Origin: Bacillus gaemokensis | Lineage (GTDB): Bacteria; Bacillota; Bacilli; Bacillales; Bacillaceae_G | Direction: 5' to 3' | DNA: 64,000 nt | Assembly: GCF_001590835.1 (NCBI RefSeq) | Contig: NZ_LTAQ01000012.1 | Span: 1-64,000 of the forward strand | Shown here: in pieces, positions 22,061 to 33,082 of the stretch | How positions within the stretch are numbered: the stretch's first letter is position 1 | Layout of the letters: each line of letters begins with the position of its first letter | Made by a program: the position numbers and the translations under genes | The notes under the pieces: model-generated | Database searches by the model: none | What the model saw: the letters and a program-made list of their open reading frames with translations, nothing else | What the model was told of the DNA's origin: nothing

Positions 22061-22169
22061 TTGATTCATCTAACCTACTATGATATAATCTAAACTCGTG
22101 AGTAATTACTATAATTAATTGCTCCTTGCCCAATATGGGCCGTTTAGACCAAAAGGAGGTGAAAGTGTA
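22061..22169 (+). promoter_or_regulatory. rpsF promoter and leader with candidate S6:S18 autoregulatory motif
   Basis: TTGATT (22061-22066), 17 bases, TATAAT (22084-22089) is a good sigma-A promoter. The leader contains GCCC (22128-22131) pairing with GGGC (22137-22140), followed at once by CCG (22140-22142). A hairpin with an exposed CCG resembles the known S6:S18-binding leader by which these proteins repress their own operon. The match is by eye and structure beyond this hairpin was not verified. Confidence 0.5.
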
Positions 22170-22457
22170 ATGAAAAAGTACGAAATCATGTACATCATCC
22201 GTCCAAACATGGAGGAAGAAGCTCAAAAAGCTTTAGTTGAGCGCTTCGCAGGCGTTTTAACTAGTAATGGTGCAGAAATCATTAACACGAAAGAGTGGGG
22301 TAAGCGTCGTTTAGCTTACGAAATCAACGACTTACGTGATGGTTTCTACGTGATCTTAAACGTAAATTCTAACACAGAAGCTGTTACAGAATTCGATCGT
22401 TTAGCTAAGATCAACGAAGACATCATGCGTCACATCGTTGTTAAAAACGAAGAATAA
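22170..22457 (+). CDS. rpsF: Ribosomal protein S6
   Basis: S6 is a 30S protein that binds S18. The 95-residue protein begins [12 protein letters not shown] and has the ferredoxin-like S6 fold with [11 protein letters not shown] strong AAAGGAGGTGAAAG ribosome site precedes ATG 22170. It heads the conserved rpsF-ssb-rpsR operon. Confidence 0.97.
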   Translation: MKKYEIMYIIRPNMEEEAQKALVERFAGVLTSNGAEIINTKEWGKRRLAYEINDLRDGFYVILNVNSNTEAVTEFDRLAKINEDIMRHIVVKNEE

Positions 22458-22487
22458 TAATTAAGATATATAGGGAGAGTGGTTCGA

Positions 22488-23000
22488 TTGATGAATCGTG
22501 TTATCCTCGTTGGTCGTTTAACTAAGGACCCTGACTTACGTTACACGCCCAATGGTGTTGCAGTAGCTACTTTCACGTTAGCTGTGAATCGCGCATTTAC
22601 GAATCAGCAAGGTGAGCGTGAAGCTGACTTTATTAACTGTGTAATATGGCGTAAACAAGCAGAGAACGTGGCGAATTATTTGAAAAAGGGTAGTTTAGCA
22701 GGCGTAGATGGACGTCTTCAAACTCGTAATTACGAGGGACAAGATGGTAAACGTGTATATGTGACAGAAGTTCTTGCGGAGAACGTACAATTTTTAGAGC
22801 CGCGTAATGGCGGTGGGGAGCAACGCGGTTCATTCAATCAGCAGCCATCAGGAGCTGGTTACGGTAACCAAGGCTCTAACCCATTTGGTCAATCTAGTAA
22901 TTCAGGTAACTCAGGTAACTCTGGATTTACAAAGAATGATGATCCATTTTCAAACGTGGGTCAACCGATAGACATTTCGGACGACGATTTACCATTCTAA
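22488..23000 (+). CDS. ssb: Single-stranded DNA-binding protein
   Basis: SSB coats single-stranded DNA in replication, recombination and competence. The 170-residue protein has an N-terminal OB fold (about 1-105), a glycine-, asparagine- and serine-rich flexible linker, and the acidic tail DISDDDLPF that binds partner enzymes. TTG at 22488 ([10 protein letters not shown]) is preferred to the next ATG because GGGAG is better spaced for it; the one-codon difference is uncertain. Confidence 0.96.
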   Translation: MMNRVILVGRLTKDPDLRYTPNGVAVATFTLAVNRAFTNQQGEREADFINCVIWRKQAENVANYLKKGSLAGVDGRLQTRNYEGQDGKRVYVTEVLAENVQFLEPRNGGGEQRGSFNQQPSGAGYGNQGSNPFGQSSNSGNSGNSGFTKNDDPFSNVGQPIDISDDDLPF

Positions 23001-23008
23001 TGGTATAG

Positions 23009-23281
<273 letters not shown>

Positions 23282-23289
23282 TAGCGTAT

Positions 23290-23327
23290 AAAATGCACAG
23301 TAGAGTTTTACTCTACTGTGCATTTTG
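23290..23327 (+). terminator. rpsF-ssb-rpsR operon terminator
   Basis: A 17-base perfect inverted repeat (AAAATGCACAGTAGAGT with its complement) and a very short loop end the operon. Confidence 0.85.
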
Positions 23328-23361
23328 CTATGCTTTTCTTTTTAGAAAGAGAGGATAAAAG

Positions 23362-24300
23362 ATGAAACGTACAAGGCTCATTACAGAGGGAGCGGTTTTA
23401 TTAGCAGTTTATGCGGTATTGCTTTTAATATCCCTATATATTCCAGTTGTAAGTACTGTTGCATTATTTGCTTTACCTTTACCGTTTTTGTTGTTTATGG
23501 TAAGGTACCCGTTTTCTAGTACGTGTATGCTTTTTACAGCTGCACTTCTTGTTACTATTATTGTTAGTTCGCCGCTTAGTCTTGTGAATACATGTATGTC
23601 TGGTTTAATAGGTGTTGCTCTAGGATATATGTATAAAAAGAAAAAAAGACCAGTAGAAATATTGTTAGTTGGAATGCTTGCATATTTGTTTAGTTTTGTT
23701 CTTATTTATGTTGTAAGTATAAAACTTTTTAACATAGATTTAATTAAGCAAATGCAAGATGTGTTTAAAGAAGGAATAGAACAAAGTGAGAAGATAATGA
23801 AAGTTGCCGGTGCACCGATTACGAAAGAGCAAAAAGATTTATTTGGACAGTTTAGCGATATGATCAGGGTTCTCCTGCCAAGTTTGCTTGTAATGGTTTC
23901 TTTCGTCTTTTCTTGGATAACGGTATTGATGGCAGGGAATGTTTTAAGAAGGTTGAAGTATACTGTAACACCCTGGCCTAAGTTTCGAAATATGCAACTG
24001 CCAAAAGGGATTGTCTGGTATTACGTTATACTTATTTTGCTTTCGATGTTTATGAAGGTAGAATCAGGTTCATATTTAGATATGGCATTCTCTAATCTAT
24101 ACGCTATCTTTTCATTGTTACTCGTATTTCAAGGTTTTTCATGTATAGCCTTTTTTGTACATTTAAAGGGTTATCCAAAAGCTGTTCCTATTATTATTTT
24201 TGTTTTATTTCTGTTTGTTCCTATGTTGTTTCCTCTTGTGACAATCTTAGGTATAATTGATTTAGGCTTTTCTTTACGTTCTAAAATACAATCAAAATAG
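23362..24300 (+). CDS. yybS: YybS family membrane protein (DUF2232)
   Basis: This 312-residue protein is very hydrophobic, with about eight predicted membrane segments and an internal soluble stretch (KQMQDVFKEGIEQSEKIMKV). It matches the DUF2232/YybS family found immediately upstream of gdpP in Bacillus. Its function is not known; the fold resembles ECF-type transporter S components, which is an inference. GAAAGAGAGG precedes the ATG. Confidence 0.88.
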   Translation: MKRTRLITEGAVLLAVYAVLLLISLYIPVVSTVALFALPLPFLLFMVRYPFSSTCMLFTAALLVTIIVSSPLSLVNTCMSGLIGVALGYMYKKKKRPVEILLVGMLAYLFSFVLIYVVSIKLFNIDLIKQMQDVFKEGIEQSEKIMKVAGAPITKEQKDLFGQFSDMIRVLLPSLLVMVSFVFSWITVLMAGNVLRRLKYTVTPWPKFRNMQLPKGIVWYYVILILLSMFMKVESGSYLDMAFSNLYAIFSLLLVFQGFSCIAFFVHLKGYPKAVPIIIFVLFLFVPMLFPLVTILGIIDLGFSLRSKIQSK

Positions 24301-24396
24301 GTAGAACTTGAGGGTGTTTAATTTGTTCGACTAGCTGATAGTGAAAAGTAAATTCCTTTTTATTTGGGTTAGTTTTACTTTATAGGAGTTGGATAC

Positions 24397-26370
24397 ATGC
24401 CTGAATTTTATAAGAGACAGAGGTTTTTATATCCTGTTTATGTATTGGCATTTTTTATGTTTGTACTTATTACCATTCTCGGTTATTTTCACTGGATGAT
24501 GGGGATGGCCGCTTTTTTTATTTTTTGTATTGTCCTCTTTTTTGTCATTCGATTCGAACTTGCCTTCCAGAGGAATTTCGAAAAGTATACAACGGATATG
24601 GTTACAAGGGTAAAGAAAGTGAGTAACGAAGCATTTAATCAAATGCCAATCGGTATTTTGTTATACAATAAGGATTATGGAATTGATTGGGCAAATCCTT
24701 ATTTGTCTTCTTGTTTAGGACAACATTCTTTAGCAGGATGGCATCTCTATGATATATCAGAAACGTTACTTCTTTTTATTAAAGGGGAAACAGCGGATGA
24801 TATCGTATCTTTAAACAATCGTAAGTTCCGTGTATTTGTAAGAAAAGAAGAAAAATTAATTTACTTCTTCGATGTAACGGAACAAACGGAGATTGAAAAG
24901 ATGTATGAGGACCAGCGTACGGTTCTAGCGGTCATTTATTTGGATAACTATGACGAAGTGACACAAGGGTTAGATGATCAATTACGCACAAATATAACAA
25001 GTCTTGTGACATCACGCTTAAATGAGTGGGCCATTAAATATGGTGCGTATTTAAAACGAGCTTCTTCAGAGAGATTTTTTGTTGTGTTAAATGAAAGTAT
25101 TTTGACGCAAATGGAGAAAGGAAAGTTCGATATTTTAGATCAAGTACGTGAAGAGACGTCAAAACGAAACATTCCACTTACATTAAGTGTTGGTGTTGGA
25201 TCAGGTGATTTATCTTTATCGGAACTTGGATCAATGGCGCAGTCTGGTTTAGACCTCGCATTAGGAAGAGGTGGAGACCAAGTAGCTATTAAACAAGCAA
25301 CGGGTAAAGTGAAATTCTATGGTGGTAAGACGAATCCAGTTGAAAAACGTACACGTGTACGTGCAAGGGTTATCTCTCATGCATTAAAAGATTTAGTATT
25401 AGAGAGCAGTAATGTTCTTATAATGGGTCATAGAGCCCCAGATATGGATGCAATTGGTGCAGCTATTGGAATCTTAAAGGTAGCGCAGTTAAACGAGCGT
25501 GAAGGATACATCGTATTAGACGAGAATGATTCTGATAAGGGGATCAAACGTTTAATGGATAAAGTTAAACAAAATGAGGATTTATGGTCTCGTTTTATTA
25601 CACCGCAGCAGGCGATGGAATTTGCAACGGAAGATTCATTACTTGTTGTTGTTGATACGCATAAGCCCTCGATGGTAATGGAGGAAAAACTCCTGCATAA
25701 AATTGAAAATGTAGTTGTAATTGACCATCATCGTCGTGGTGAAGAATTTATTGAAGACCCTCTTCTCGTATATATGGAGCCGTATGCTTCTTCGACAGCT
25801 GAGCTTGTAACAGAGCTTCTTGAATATCAGCCGAAGCGTTTAAAGATGACGATGTTAGAAGCGACAGCTTTACTTGCGGGCATTATAGTAGATACGAAAA
25901 GCTTTACATTTCGTACGGGTGCTCGTACATTTGATGCGGCTTCCTATCTCCGTTCACATGGAGCGGATACAGTTCTGGTACAGGAGCTGTTAAAAGAAGA
26001 TATGAAGCAATATTTACGAGTTGCAAAAACAATTCAAAATGCGTACATTTATAAAAATGGAATTGCTATTGCTAAAGTAGATGGTGAGGAATATTACGAT
26101 CAAGTGCTAATTGCACAATCAGCTGATACGTTGCTGACGATGACTGGAATAATAGCTTCATTTGTCATTGCAAAACGTGGGGAAAGTTTTATTGGGATTA
26201 GTGGACGTTCTTTAGGAGAAGTGAATGTACAGCTAATCATGGAAAACCTAGGTGGCGGTGGGCACTTAACGAATGCCGCTACACAAATGAAAAATGTAAC
26301 AGTAGATGAAGCTGAAGATAAACTTCAATTTGTTATTGATGACTATTTACAGGGAGGCATACAATCATGA
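24397..26370 (+). CDS. gdpP: Cyclic di-AMP phosphodiesterase GdpP
   Basis: GdpP degrades c-di-AMP, controlling potassium, osmotic and cell-wall homeostasis. The 657-residue protein has two N-terminal membrane segments (about 10-52), a degenerate heme-binding-type PAS domain (about 80-165), a degenerate GGDEF domain (about 170-310) and a catalytic DHH/DHHA1 module. Metal ligands appear as His345, Asp349 and Asp351 (GHRAPDMDA), Asp420 (VVVDTHK) and DHH 443-445. The DHHA1 GGGGH motif is near 617. The stop overlaps the rplI start (ATGA). Confidence 0.96.
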   Translation: MPEFYKRQRFLYPVYVLAFFMFVLITILGYFHWMMGMAAFFIFCIVLFFVIRFELAFQRNFEKYTTDMVTRVKKVSNEAFNQMPIGILLYNKDYGIDWANPYLSSCLGQHSLAGWHLYDISETLLLFIKGETADDIVSLNNRKFRVFVRKEEKLIYFFDVTEQTEIEKMYEDQRTVLAVIYLDNYDEVTQGLDDQLRTNITSLVTSRLNEWAIKYGAYLKRASSERFFVVLNESILTQMEKGKFDILDQVREETSKRNIPLTLSVGVGSGDLSLSELGSMAQSGLDLALGRGGDQVAIKQATGKVKFYGGKTNPVEKRTRVRARVISHALKDLVLESSNVLIMGHRAPDMDAIGAAIGILKVAQLNEREGYIVLDENDSDKGIKRLMDKVKQNEDLWSRFITPQQAMEFATEDSLLVVVDTHKPSMVMEEKLLHKIENVVVIDHHRRGEEFIEDPLLVYMEPYASSTAELVTELLEYQPKRLKMTMLEATALLAGIIVDTKSFTFRTGARTFDAASYLRSHGADTVLVQELLKEDMKQYLRVAKTIQNAYIYKNGIAIAKVDGEEYYDQVLIAQSADTLLTMTGIIASFVIAKRGESFIGISGRSLGEVNVQLIMENLGGGGHLTNAATQMKNVTVDEAEDKLQFVIDDYLQGGIQS

Positions 26371-26813
26371 AGGTGATTTTTCTAAAAGATGTAAAAGGTA
26401 AAGGGAAAAAAGGAGAAGTAAAAAACGTACCAGATGGTTATGCGAATAACTTCTTGCTAAAACAAGGGCTAGCTGCTGAAGCGACAAATAGTAGCATGAA
26501 GACACTTGATGCACAAAAACGTAAAGAAGAAAAAGATGCAGCAGCTGAGCTTGAAAATGCGAAGAAACTAAAAGAAACTTTAGAACAGTTAACAGTAGAA
26601 TTGAAAGCAAAATCAGGTGAGGGTGGTCGTTTATTCGGTTCTATTACAAGTAAGCAAATTGTAGACGCGATGCAAAAAGCGCACAATATTAAGTTGGATA
26701 AACGTAAGTTTGAAATGGCTGATGCAATCCGTGCATTAGGTTATACAAATGTAACTGTAAAATTGCATCCACAAGTAACAGCAACAGTAAAGGTTCATGT
26801 TAGTGAACAATAA
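26367..26813 (+). CDS. rplI: Ribosomal protein L9
   Basis: L9 is a 50S protein that stabilises the ribosome and affects frameshifting. The 148-residue protein has the N-terminal domain ([28 protein letters not shown]), a long central helix rich in lysine, glutamate and alanine, and the C-terminal RNA-binding domain. A four-base overlap with gdpP indicates translational coupling. Confidence 0.97.
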   Translation: MKVIFLKDVKGKGKKGEVKNVPDGYANNFLLKQGLAAEATNSSMKTLDAQKRKEEKDAAAELENAKKLKETLEQLTVELKAKSGEGGRLFGSITSKQIVDAMQKAHNIKLDKRKFEMADAIRALGYTNVTVKLHPQVTATVKVHVSEQ

Positions 26814-26840
26814 AAATAAGTTAGGCAAGGAGGATTGCGT

Positions 26841-28202
26841 ATGAGTGACGTACTTGCTGATCGTACCCCTCCGCATAATATAGAGGCTGAGCAAGCAGTT
26901 TTAGGGGCTATCTTTCTCGATCAAGATGCGTTAACTTCGGCTTCAGAACTGCTGCTACCTGAATCTTTCTATCGGACAGCGCACCAAAAGATTTTTCAAG
27001 TTATGCTTGGATTATCTGATAAAGGAGAACCAATTGATTTAGTTACCGCAACCGCAGCACTTGCTGATCAGGGGTTGTTAGAAGAAGTTGGTGGTGTTTC
27101 TTATTTAGCGGAATTAGCGGAGGCTGTCCCAACAGCAGCTAACGTAGAATATTATGCTCGTATTATCGCTGAAAAATCGCTTTTACGTCGTTTGATTCGA
27201 ACTGCAACTCACATTGTATCAGATGGTTATGAACGTGAAGATGATGTAGAAGGTTTGTTAAACGAAGCAGAGAAAAAGATACTAGAAGTATCACATCAGA
27301 CTAATACAAAGGCGTTCCAAAATATTAAGGATGTTCTTGTAGATGCTTATGATAAAATTGAACTTTTGCATAATCAAAAAGGTGAGGTCACAGGAATACC
27401 GACTGGATTTACTGAATTAGATAAGATGACGGCAGGATTTCAGCGTAACGATTTAATTATTGTGGCAGCTCGTCCTTCGGTGGGAAAAACGGCTTTTTCA
27501 TTAAATATCGCGCAGAATGTAGCGACTAAAACAGATGAAAACGTTGCGATTTTCAGTTTAGAGATGGGTGCTGATCAACTTGTCATGCGTATGCTTTGTG
27601 CAGAAGGAAACATTGATGCGCAAAGGCTACGTACAGGTTCTTTAACTTCAGACGATTGGGCAAAGTTGACAATGGCAATGGGAAGTCTTTCAAATGCTGG
27701 TATATATATCGATGATACACCGGGTATTCGGGTGAGTGAGATCAGGGCGAAATGCCGCAGGCTAAAGCAAGAACAAGGTCTTGGAATGATTCTAATTGAC
27801 TATTTGCAGCTTATTCAAGGAAGTGGGAAATCAGGTGAAAACCGTCAGCAGGAAGTATCTGAAATTTCCCGTACATTAAAAGGAATCGCACGTGAGCTGC
27901 AAGTGCCTGTTATTGCCTTGTCTCAGTTATCTCGTGGCGTTGAATCTCGTCAAGATAAGCGCCCTATGATGTCTGATATTCGTGAATCGGGAAGTATTGA
28001 GCAGGACGCCGACATTGTAGCGTTCTTATATCGTGAGGATTACTATGATCGGGAAACGGAAAATAAAAATACGATTGAAATCATTATCGCAAAGCAGCGT
28101 AATGGTCCGGTAGGTTCTGTAGAACTTGCGTTTGTGAAGGAATTTAACAAATTCGTAAACTTAGAGCGCCGTTTTGATGATGGACATGCACCACCGGCAT
28201 AG
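26841..28202 (+). CDS. dnaB: Replicative DNA helicase DnaB (DnaC of B. subtilis)
   Basis: This hexameric helicase unwinds DNA at the fork. The 453-residue protein has the N-terminal helical collar (about 1-150) and the RecA-like motor with Walker A ARPSVGKTA (210-218), Walker B region LILIDYLQLI and the arginine-finger segment ESGSIEQDAD. No intein interrupts it. ATG at 26841 follows AAGGAGG. It is 27 bases after rplI in the yybS-gdpP-rplI-dnaB cluster. Confidence 0.97.
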   Translation: MSDVLADRTPPHNIEAEQAVLGAIFLDQDALTSASELLLPESFYRTAHQKIFQVMLGLSDKGEPIDLVTATAALADQGLLEEVGGVSYLAELAEAVPTAANVEYYARIIAEKSLLRRLIRTATHIVSDGYEREDDVEGLLNEAEKKILEVSHQTNTKAFQNIKDVLVDAYDKIELLHNQKGEVTGIPTGFTELDKMTAGFQRNDLIIVAARPSVGKTAFSLNIAQNVATKTDENVAIFSLEMGADQLVMRMLCAEGNIDAQRLRTGSLTSDDWAKLTMAMGSLSNAGIYIDDTPGIRVSEIRAKCRRLKQEQGLGMILIDYLQLIQGSGKSGENRQQEVSEISRTLKGIARELQVPVIALSQLSRGVESRQDKRPMMSDIRESGSIEQDADIVAFLYREDYYDRETENKNTIEIIIAKQRNGPVGSVELAFVKEFNKFVNLERRFDDGHAPPA

Positions 28203-28211
28203 GGAAAGTAT

Positions 28212-28254
28212 AAAAAAGAAACACATTTCTTATAATAAGATGTGTTTCTTTTTA
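28212..28254 (+). terminator. dnaB terminator
   Basis: AAAAAGAAACACAT pairs with ATGTGTTTCTTTTT around a TTCTTATAATAAG loop, ending in T residues. Confidence 0.85.
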
Positions 28255-28301
28255 TTTAGTATAAAAGATAGGGCTTTCATAAGGGAAATGAATAATTCTT
28301 A

Positions 28302-28371
28302 CGAACGAAAAGTATAAAACATAAAAAAATGTTCGTTTTTAAATTGACTTCTCTTTTCATTTTGGTACAAT
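28302..28371 (+). promoter_or_regulatory. purA promoter with paired PurR-type boxes
   Basis: A sigma-A promoter TTGACT (28344-28349), 16-base gap, TACAAT (28366-28371) precedes purA. Just upstream, CGAAC (28302-28306) and inverted GTTCG (28331-28335) are exactly 24 bases apart. The second, read on the minus strand as AAAAACGAACATT, fits the PurR box AWWWCCGAACWWT at all but one position. Purine repression is inferred. Confidence 0.65.
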
Positions 28372-28415
28372 TATATTGTTTGAAAAGATCGTTTGAAAAT
28401 TGCGGAGGTGCTTGA

Positions 28416-29708
<1,293 letters not shown>

Positions 29709-29737
29709 TTATTGGCATTGATAAAAAATGCTTTATA

Positions 29738-29777
29738 TTAAAAAAGAGCCCATGTGGATATGGGTTCTTTTCTTGTT
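29738..29777 (+). terminator. purA terminator
   Basis: AAAAGAGCCCAT pairs with ATGGGTTCTTTT across GTGGAT; T-rich tail follows. Confidence 0.85.
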
Positions 29778-29801
29778 TTTATAAAAAATAAGAAAAAAGT
29801 A

Positions 29802-29831
29802 TTGCAAAGATAAATGATATTATGATAAGAT
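29802..29831 (+). promoter_or_regulatory. Probable tRNA operon promoter
   Basis: TTGCAA (29802-29807), 18 bases, TAAGAT (29826-29831) lies 38 bases before the tRNA-Lys gene. The hexamers are moderate matches to sigma-A consensus. Confidence 0.45.
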
Positions 29832-29869
29832 AACTCTTGTCGTCACGAAAATATGACGTTGGTGAGTAT

Positions 29870-29945
29870 GAGCCATTAGCTCAGTTGGTAGAGCATCTGA
29901 CTTTTAATCAGAGGGTCGAAGGTTCGAATCCTTCATGGCTCACCA
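29870..29945 (+). tRNA. tRNA-Lys (anticodon TTT)
   Basis: A 76-base cloverleaf has acceptor arms GAGCCAT/ATGGCTC, a D loop with AGCTCAGTTGGTAGAGC, anticodon TTT in CTTTTAA, a T arm GGTTCGAATCC and an encoded CCA end. It is first in the four-gene cluster. Confidence 0.97.
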
Positions 29946-29958
29946 TTTTATTTTTCGT

Positions 29959-30030
29959 GGCCCGTTGGTCAAGTGGTTAAGACACCGCCCTTTCACGGCG
30001 GTAACACGGGTTCGAATCCCGTACGGGTCA
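29959..30030 (+). tRNA. tRNA-Glu (anticodon TTC)
   Basis: A 72-base cloverleaf has acceptor arms GGCCCGT/ACGGGTC, anticodon TTC between CCGCC and GGCGG stems, and T loop GGTTCGAATCC. The CCA end is not encoded and must be added after transcription. Confidence 0.96.
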
Positions 30031-30056
30031 TGTTTTTTTATTTTTATATATTTTGT

Positions 30057-30132
30057 GGTCCCGTGGTGTAGTGGTTAACATGCCTGCCTGTCACGCAGGA
30101 GATCGCCGGTTCGACCCCGGTCGGGACCGCCA
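30057..30132 (+). tRNA. tRNA-Asp (anticodon GTC)
   Basis: A 76-base cloverleaf has acceptor arms GGTCCCG/CGGGACC, anticodon GTC flanked by CTGCCT and CGCAGG, T loop GGTTCGACCCC and an encoded CCA end. Confidence 0.97.
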
Positions 30133-30174
30133 CTTTTGTTTATACCACCATTAGTGGTTTTATATATATTTTTT

Positions 30175-30247
<73 letters not shown>

Positions 30248-30252
30248 CTCTC

Positions 30253-30288
30253 AGGATATTAAGTGGGCCCACTTAATATCCTTTTTAT
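30253..30288 (+). terminator. tRNA cluster terminator
   Basis: A perfect 28-base palindrome with 14-base arms (GGATATTAAGTGGG and complement) is followed by five T residues. Confidence 0.85.
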
Positions 30289-30336
30289 ATTGTTCAATTT
30301 TACAAATGAGAGTAGTTATTTTACAATAGAATGAGG

Positions 30337-30368
30337 AGCCTCTAGCAGTTGAAGCTAGAGGTTTTTCT
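30337..30368 (+). terminator. Hairpin terminator in the tRNA-walR gap
   Basis: CCTCTAGC and GCTAGAGG arms around AGTTGAA are followed by TTTTT. No gene precedes it directly, so it may back up the tRNA terminator. The rest of 30248-30529 holds no recognisable gene; the walR promoter was not identified with confidence. Confidence 0.7.
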
Positions 30369-30529
30369 GTAGATCGTATAGGATTCCGTGTAAAAGTGGA
30401 TCATACATGATTCTATGAGAATAGAGGAGAAAATACTTAAACAAGGGTGCTGTCATATAGAGGTATACTATATAAACATCAGTATGTTTGAGGATGATTG
30501 ACCATATTTTTATTAGGAGGAAATAAACG

Positions 30530-31237
30530 ATGATGGGAAAGAAAATCTTAGTCGTTGATGATGAAAAGCCGATTGCAGATATTTTAAAATTCAATTTAGA
30601 AAAAGAAGGTTTTGAAATTGTAATGGCACATGATGGCGATGAAGCAATTGAAAAGGCGAACGAAGAACAACCAGATATGGTTTTATTGGATATTATGTTA
30701 CCTGGAAAAGATGGATTAGAGGTTTGCCGTGAAATACGTAAAAGCTCTGAAATGCCAATTATCATGCTGACTGCAAAAGATTCTGAAATTGATAAGGTAT
30801 TGGGACTTGAGCTTGGTGCAGATGATTATGTAACAAAGCCATTTAGTACGAGAGAATTGTTGGCACGTGTAAAGGCAAACTTACGCCGTCATCAACAGGG
30901 CGGATCTGCAGAAAAAGAAGAGAATACAGAAATGGTTATTGGACCAATTGTCATTAATCCAAATGCATATAGTGTAACGAAACGAGAAGAAAATATCGAA
31001 CTTACACATCGTGAATTTGAATTGCTTCATTATTTAGCAAAGCATTTAGGACAAGTTATGACACGTGAGCATTTATTACAAACAGTGTGGGGGTATGATT
31101 ACTTTGGTGATGTACGTACAGTAGATGTAACGGTACGTCGTTTACGTGAAAAAATTGAAGATAATCCGAGTCATCCCACTCTAATTGTAACAAGACGTGG
31201 AGTAGGTTATTACTTGCGTGATCCAGAGCAGGAATAG
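30530..31237 (+). CDS. walR: Response regulator WalR (YycF)
   Basis: WalR is the essential OmpR-family regulator of cell-wall turnover genes in low-GC Gram-positives. The 235-residue protein has a receiver domain with Asp54 as phosphoacceptor ([11 protein letters not shown]) and a C-terminal winged helix ending [14 protein letters not shown]. The start is ATGATG after AGGAGG. It heads walRKHIJ and is separated from walK by only three bases. Confidence 0.97.
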   Translation: MMGKKILVVDDEKPIADILKFNLEKEGFEIVMAHDGDEAIEKANEEQPDMVLLDIMLPGKDGLEVCREIRKSSEMPIIMLTAKDSEIDKVLGLELGADDYVTKPFSTRELLARVKANLRRHQQGGSAEKEENTEMVIGPIVINPNAYSVTKREENIELTHREFELLHYLAKHLGQVMTREHLLQTVWGYDYFGDVRTVDVTVRRLREKIEDNPSHPTLIVTRRGVGYYLRDPEQE

Positions 31238-31240
31238 TAT

Positions 31241-33082
31241 ATGAAGAAAGTTGGCTTCTTTCAATCAATTCATTTAAAGTTTGTACTTATATATATGCTA
31301 TTAATTTTAATAGCAATGCAGGTTATTGGTGTATATTTTGTTCGAGAGCTGGAGAAAAGTCTCGTACAAAGTTTTAAAGACTCTTTAACGCAGCAAACCA
31401 ATTTACTTTCGTATAACTTAAAGCAGGAGTTTACAAAAGAGCGTGAAAAAACGGATCCGATTTTAGAAGAAGCTCTTAAAACGTCAATTACTGATTTTGC
31501 ATCAGACAGAAAAAAGGACATTCAAGAAGTGAGCGTTATTGATCCGAATAGACGTCTATTAGCGATATCTAATCCCTCGCCTTCTAAACAAAGTAGGGTA
31601 GGTAGGACATCAACAGATATATCTGTTCAACGGGCTATTGTGCAAAAGAAGGCGGAAGGAAAGATTGAGAAAGATAGAAATACTGGCCACCGCGTTCAAG
31701 TTATGGCAACTCCGATTGAAGGAGATAAGGGAAAAATAATTGGTGTCATTTATATTGTTGCTTCTATGGAAGATGTTTATAAACAGATGAAGGATATCAA
31801 TCAGATTTTTGCGACTGGAACAGTGATTGCCTTATTAGTAACAGCAGTTCTAGGGATTTTATTAGCTCAAACAATTACTAGACCAATTTCAGATATGCGA
31901 AGACAAGCAATTGAGATGGCGAAAGGAAATTACTCGCGTAAAGTAAAAGTGCATAGCCATGATGAAATTGGGCAATTGGCGCTATCTTTTAATAACTTAT
32001 CAAAAAAATTGCAACAAGCACGCTCTTCTACGGAGAGTGAAAGACGTAAGCTGTCATCTGTTTTATCGCATATGACAGATGGTGTAATTGCTACAGATCG
32101 AAAAGGGGATATCATTTTATTAAATGATCCTGCTGAAAAAATGTTAAATGTTTCGCGTGAAACAGCACTTGATCAGTCTGTGTTAGAAGTATTAGGTATT
32201 CAAGAAGAGTTTACACTCGATCATTTATATGAAGAACCCGATTCCGTATTATTAGATTTCAGTACGCGAAATGAACCATATATATTGCGTGCTAGTTTTT
32301 CTGTTATCCAAAAAGATACGGGGAAAGCAAATGGTTTAATCGCTGTATTGTATGATGTGACTGAGCAAGAGCGTATTGACCGTGAGCGACGGGAGTTTGT
32401 CGCAAATGTATCACATGAGCTACGAACGCCTCTAACAACGATGCGCAGTTACTTAGAAGCGCTGAGTGAAGGTGCATGGCAAGATCCGAATATTGCACCG
32501 CAATTTTTAACGGTTACACAAGAAGAAACGGAAAGAATGATTCGACTTGTAAATGCACTGTTACAGTTGTCTAAATTAGATAGTACAGAACATCGTTTAA
32601 TGAAAGAATGGGTTGATTTCACAGACTTCTTTAATAATGTTATTGATCGTTTTGAAATGTCGAAGGAACAAAATGTCGTTTTTAAACGCTCATTCTCTAA
32701 AAAGTCCCGATTCATTGATATGGATGCGGATAAAATTACACAGGTTCTATATAACATTATTTCAAATGCGTTAAAGTATTCTCCTGAAGGTGGAACGGTA
32801 ACATATCGTTTGCGTGATCGAGAGGATATGCTAGAAATTAGTGTGAGTGACCAAGGTATGGGAATTCCAAAAGAAAATGTAGATAAGGTTTTTGAGCGTT
32901 TTTATCGTGTGGATAAAGCGCGTTCAAGACAGATGGGTGGAACAGGTCTAGGTTTAGCTATCGCTAAAGAAATGATTGAGGCACATGGTGGATCTATTTG
33001 GGCGAAAAGTGAGGAAGGAAAAGGGACAACTATTTATTTCACCCTTCCAATGGTGAAGGAAGAAGAGGACGATTGGGAATGA
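31241..33082 (+). CDS. walK: Sensor histidine kinase WalK (YycG)
   Basis: WalK senses cell-wall state and phosphorylates WalR. The 613-residue protein has a membrane segment (about 12-34), an extracellular Cache-like domain, a second segment (about 190-210), HAMP (about 211-263), PAS (about 270-375), HisKA with His392 in NVSHELRTPLTT, and an ATPase domain with NALKYSPEGG and GTGLGLAIAKE. A parS sequence lies in the region encoding the PAS domain at 32149-32164. The stop overlaps walH by four bases. Confidence 0.97.
   Translation: MKKVGFFQSIHLKFVLIYMLLILIAMQVIGVYFVRELEKSLVQSFKDSLTQQTNLLSYNLKQEFTKEREKTDPILEEALKTSITDFASDRKKDIQEVSVIDPNRRLLAISNPSPSKQSRVGRTSTDISVQRAIVQKKAEGKIEKDRNTGHRVQVMATPIEGDKGKIIGVIYIVASMEDVYKQMKDINQIFATGTVIALLVTAVLGILLAQTITRPISDMRRQAIEMAKGNYSRKVKVHSHDEIGQLALSFNNLSKKLQQARSSTESERRKLSSVLSHMTDGVIATDRKGDIILLNDPAEKMLNVSRETALDQSVLEVLGIQEEFTLDHLYEEPDSVLLDFSTRNEPYILRASFSVIQKDTGKANGLIAVLYDVTEQERIDRERREFVANVSHELRTPLTTMRSYLEALSEGAWQDPNIAPQFLTVTQEETERMIRLVNALLQLSKLDSTEHRLMKEWVDFTDFFNNVIDRFEMSKEQNVVFKRSFSKKSRFIDMDADKITQVLYNIISNALKYSPEGGTVTYRLRDREDMLEISVSDQGMGIPKENVDKVFERFYRVDKARSRQMGGTGLGLAIAKEMIEAHGGSIWAKSEEGKGTTIYFTLPMVKEEEDDWE
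32149..32164. promoter_or_regulatory. parS-like site inside walK
   Basis: TGTTTCGCGTGAAACA matches the 16-base parS consensus TGTTTCACGTGAAACA at 15 positions. It lies about 22.8 kb from the centre of oriC, within the origin-proximal zone where Bacillus parS sites cluster. It encodes NVSRET in WalK. Confidence 0.75.
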
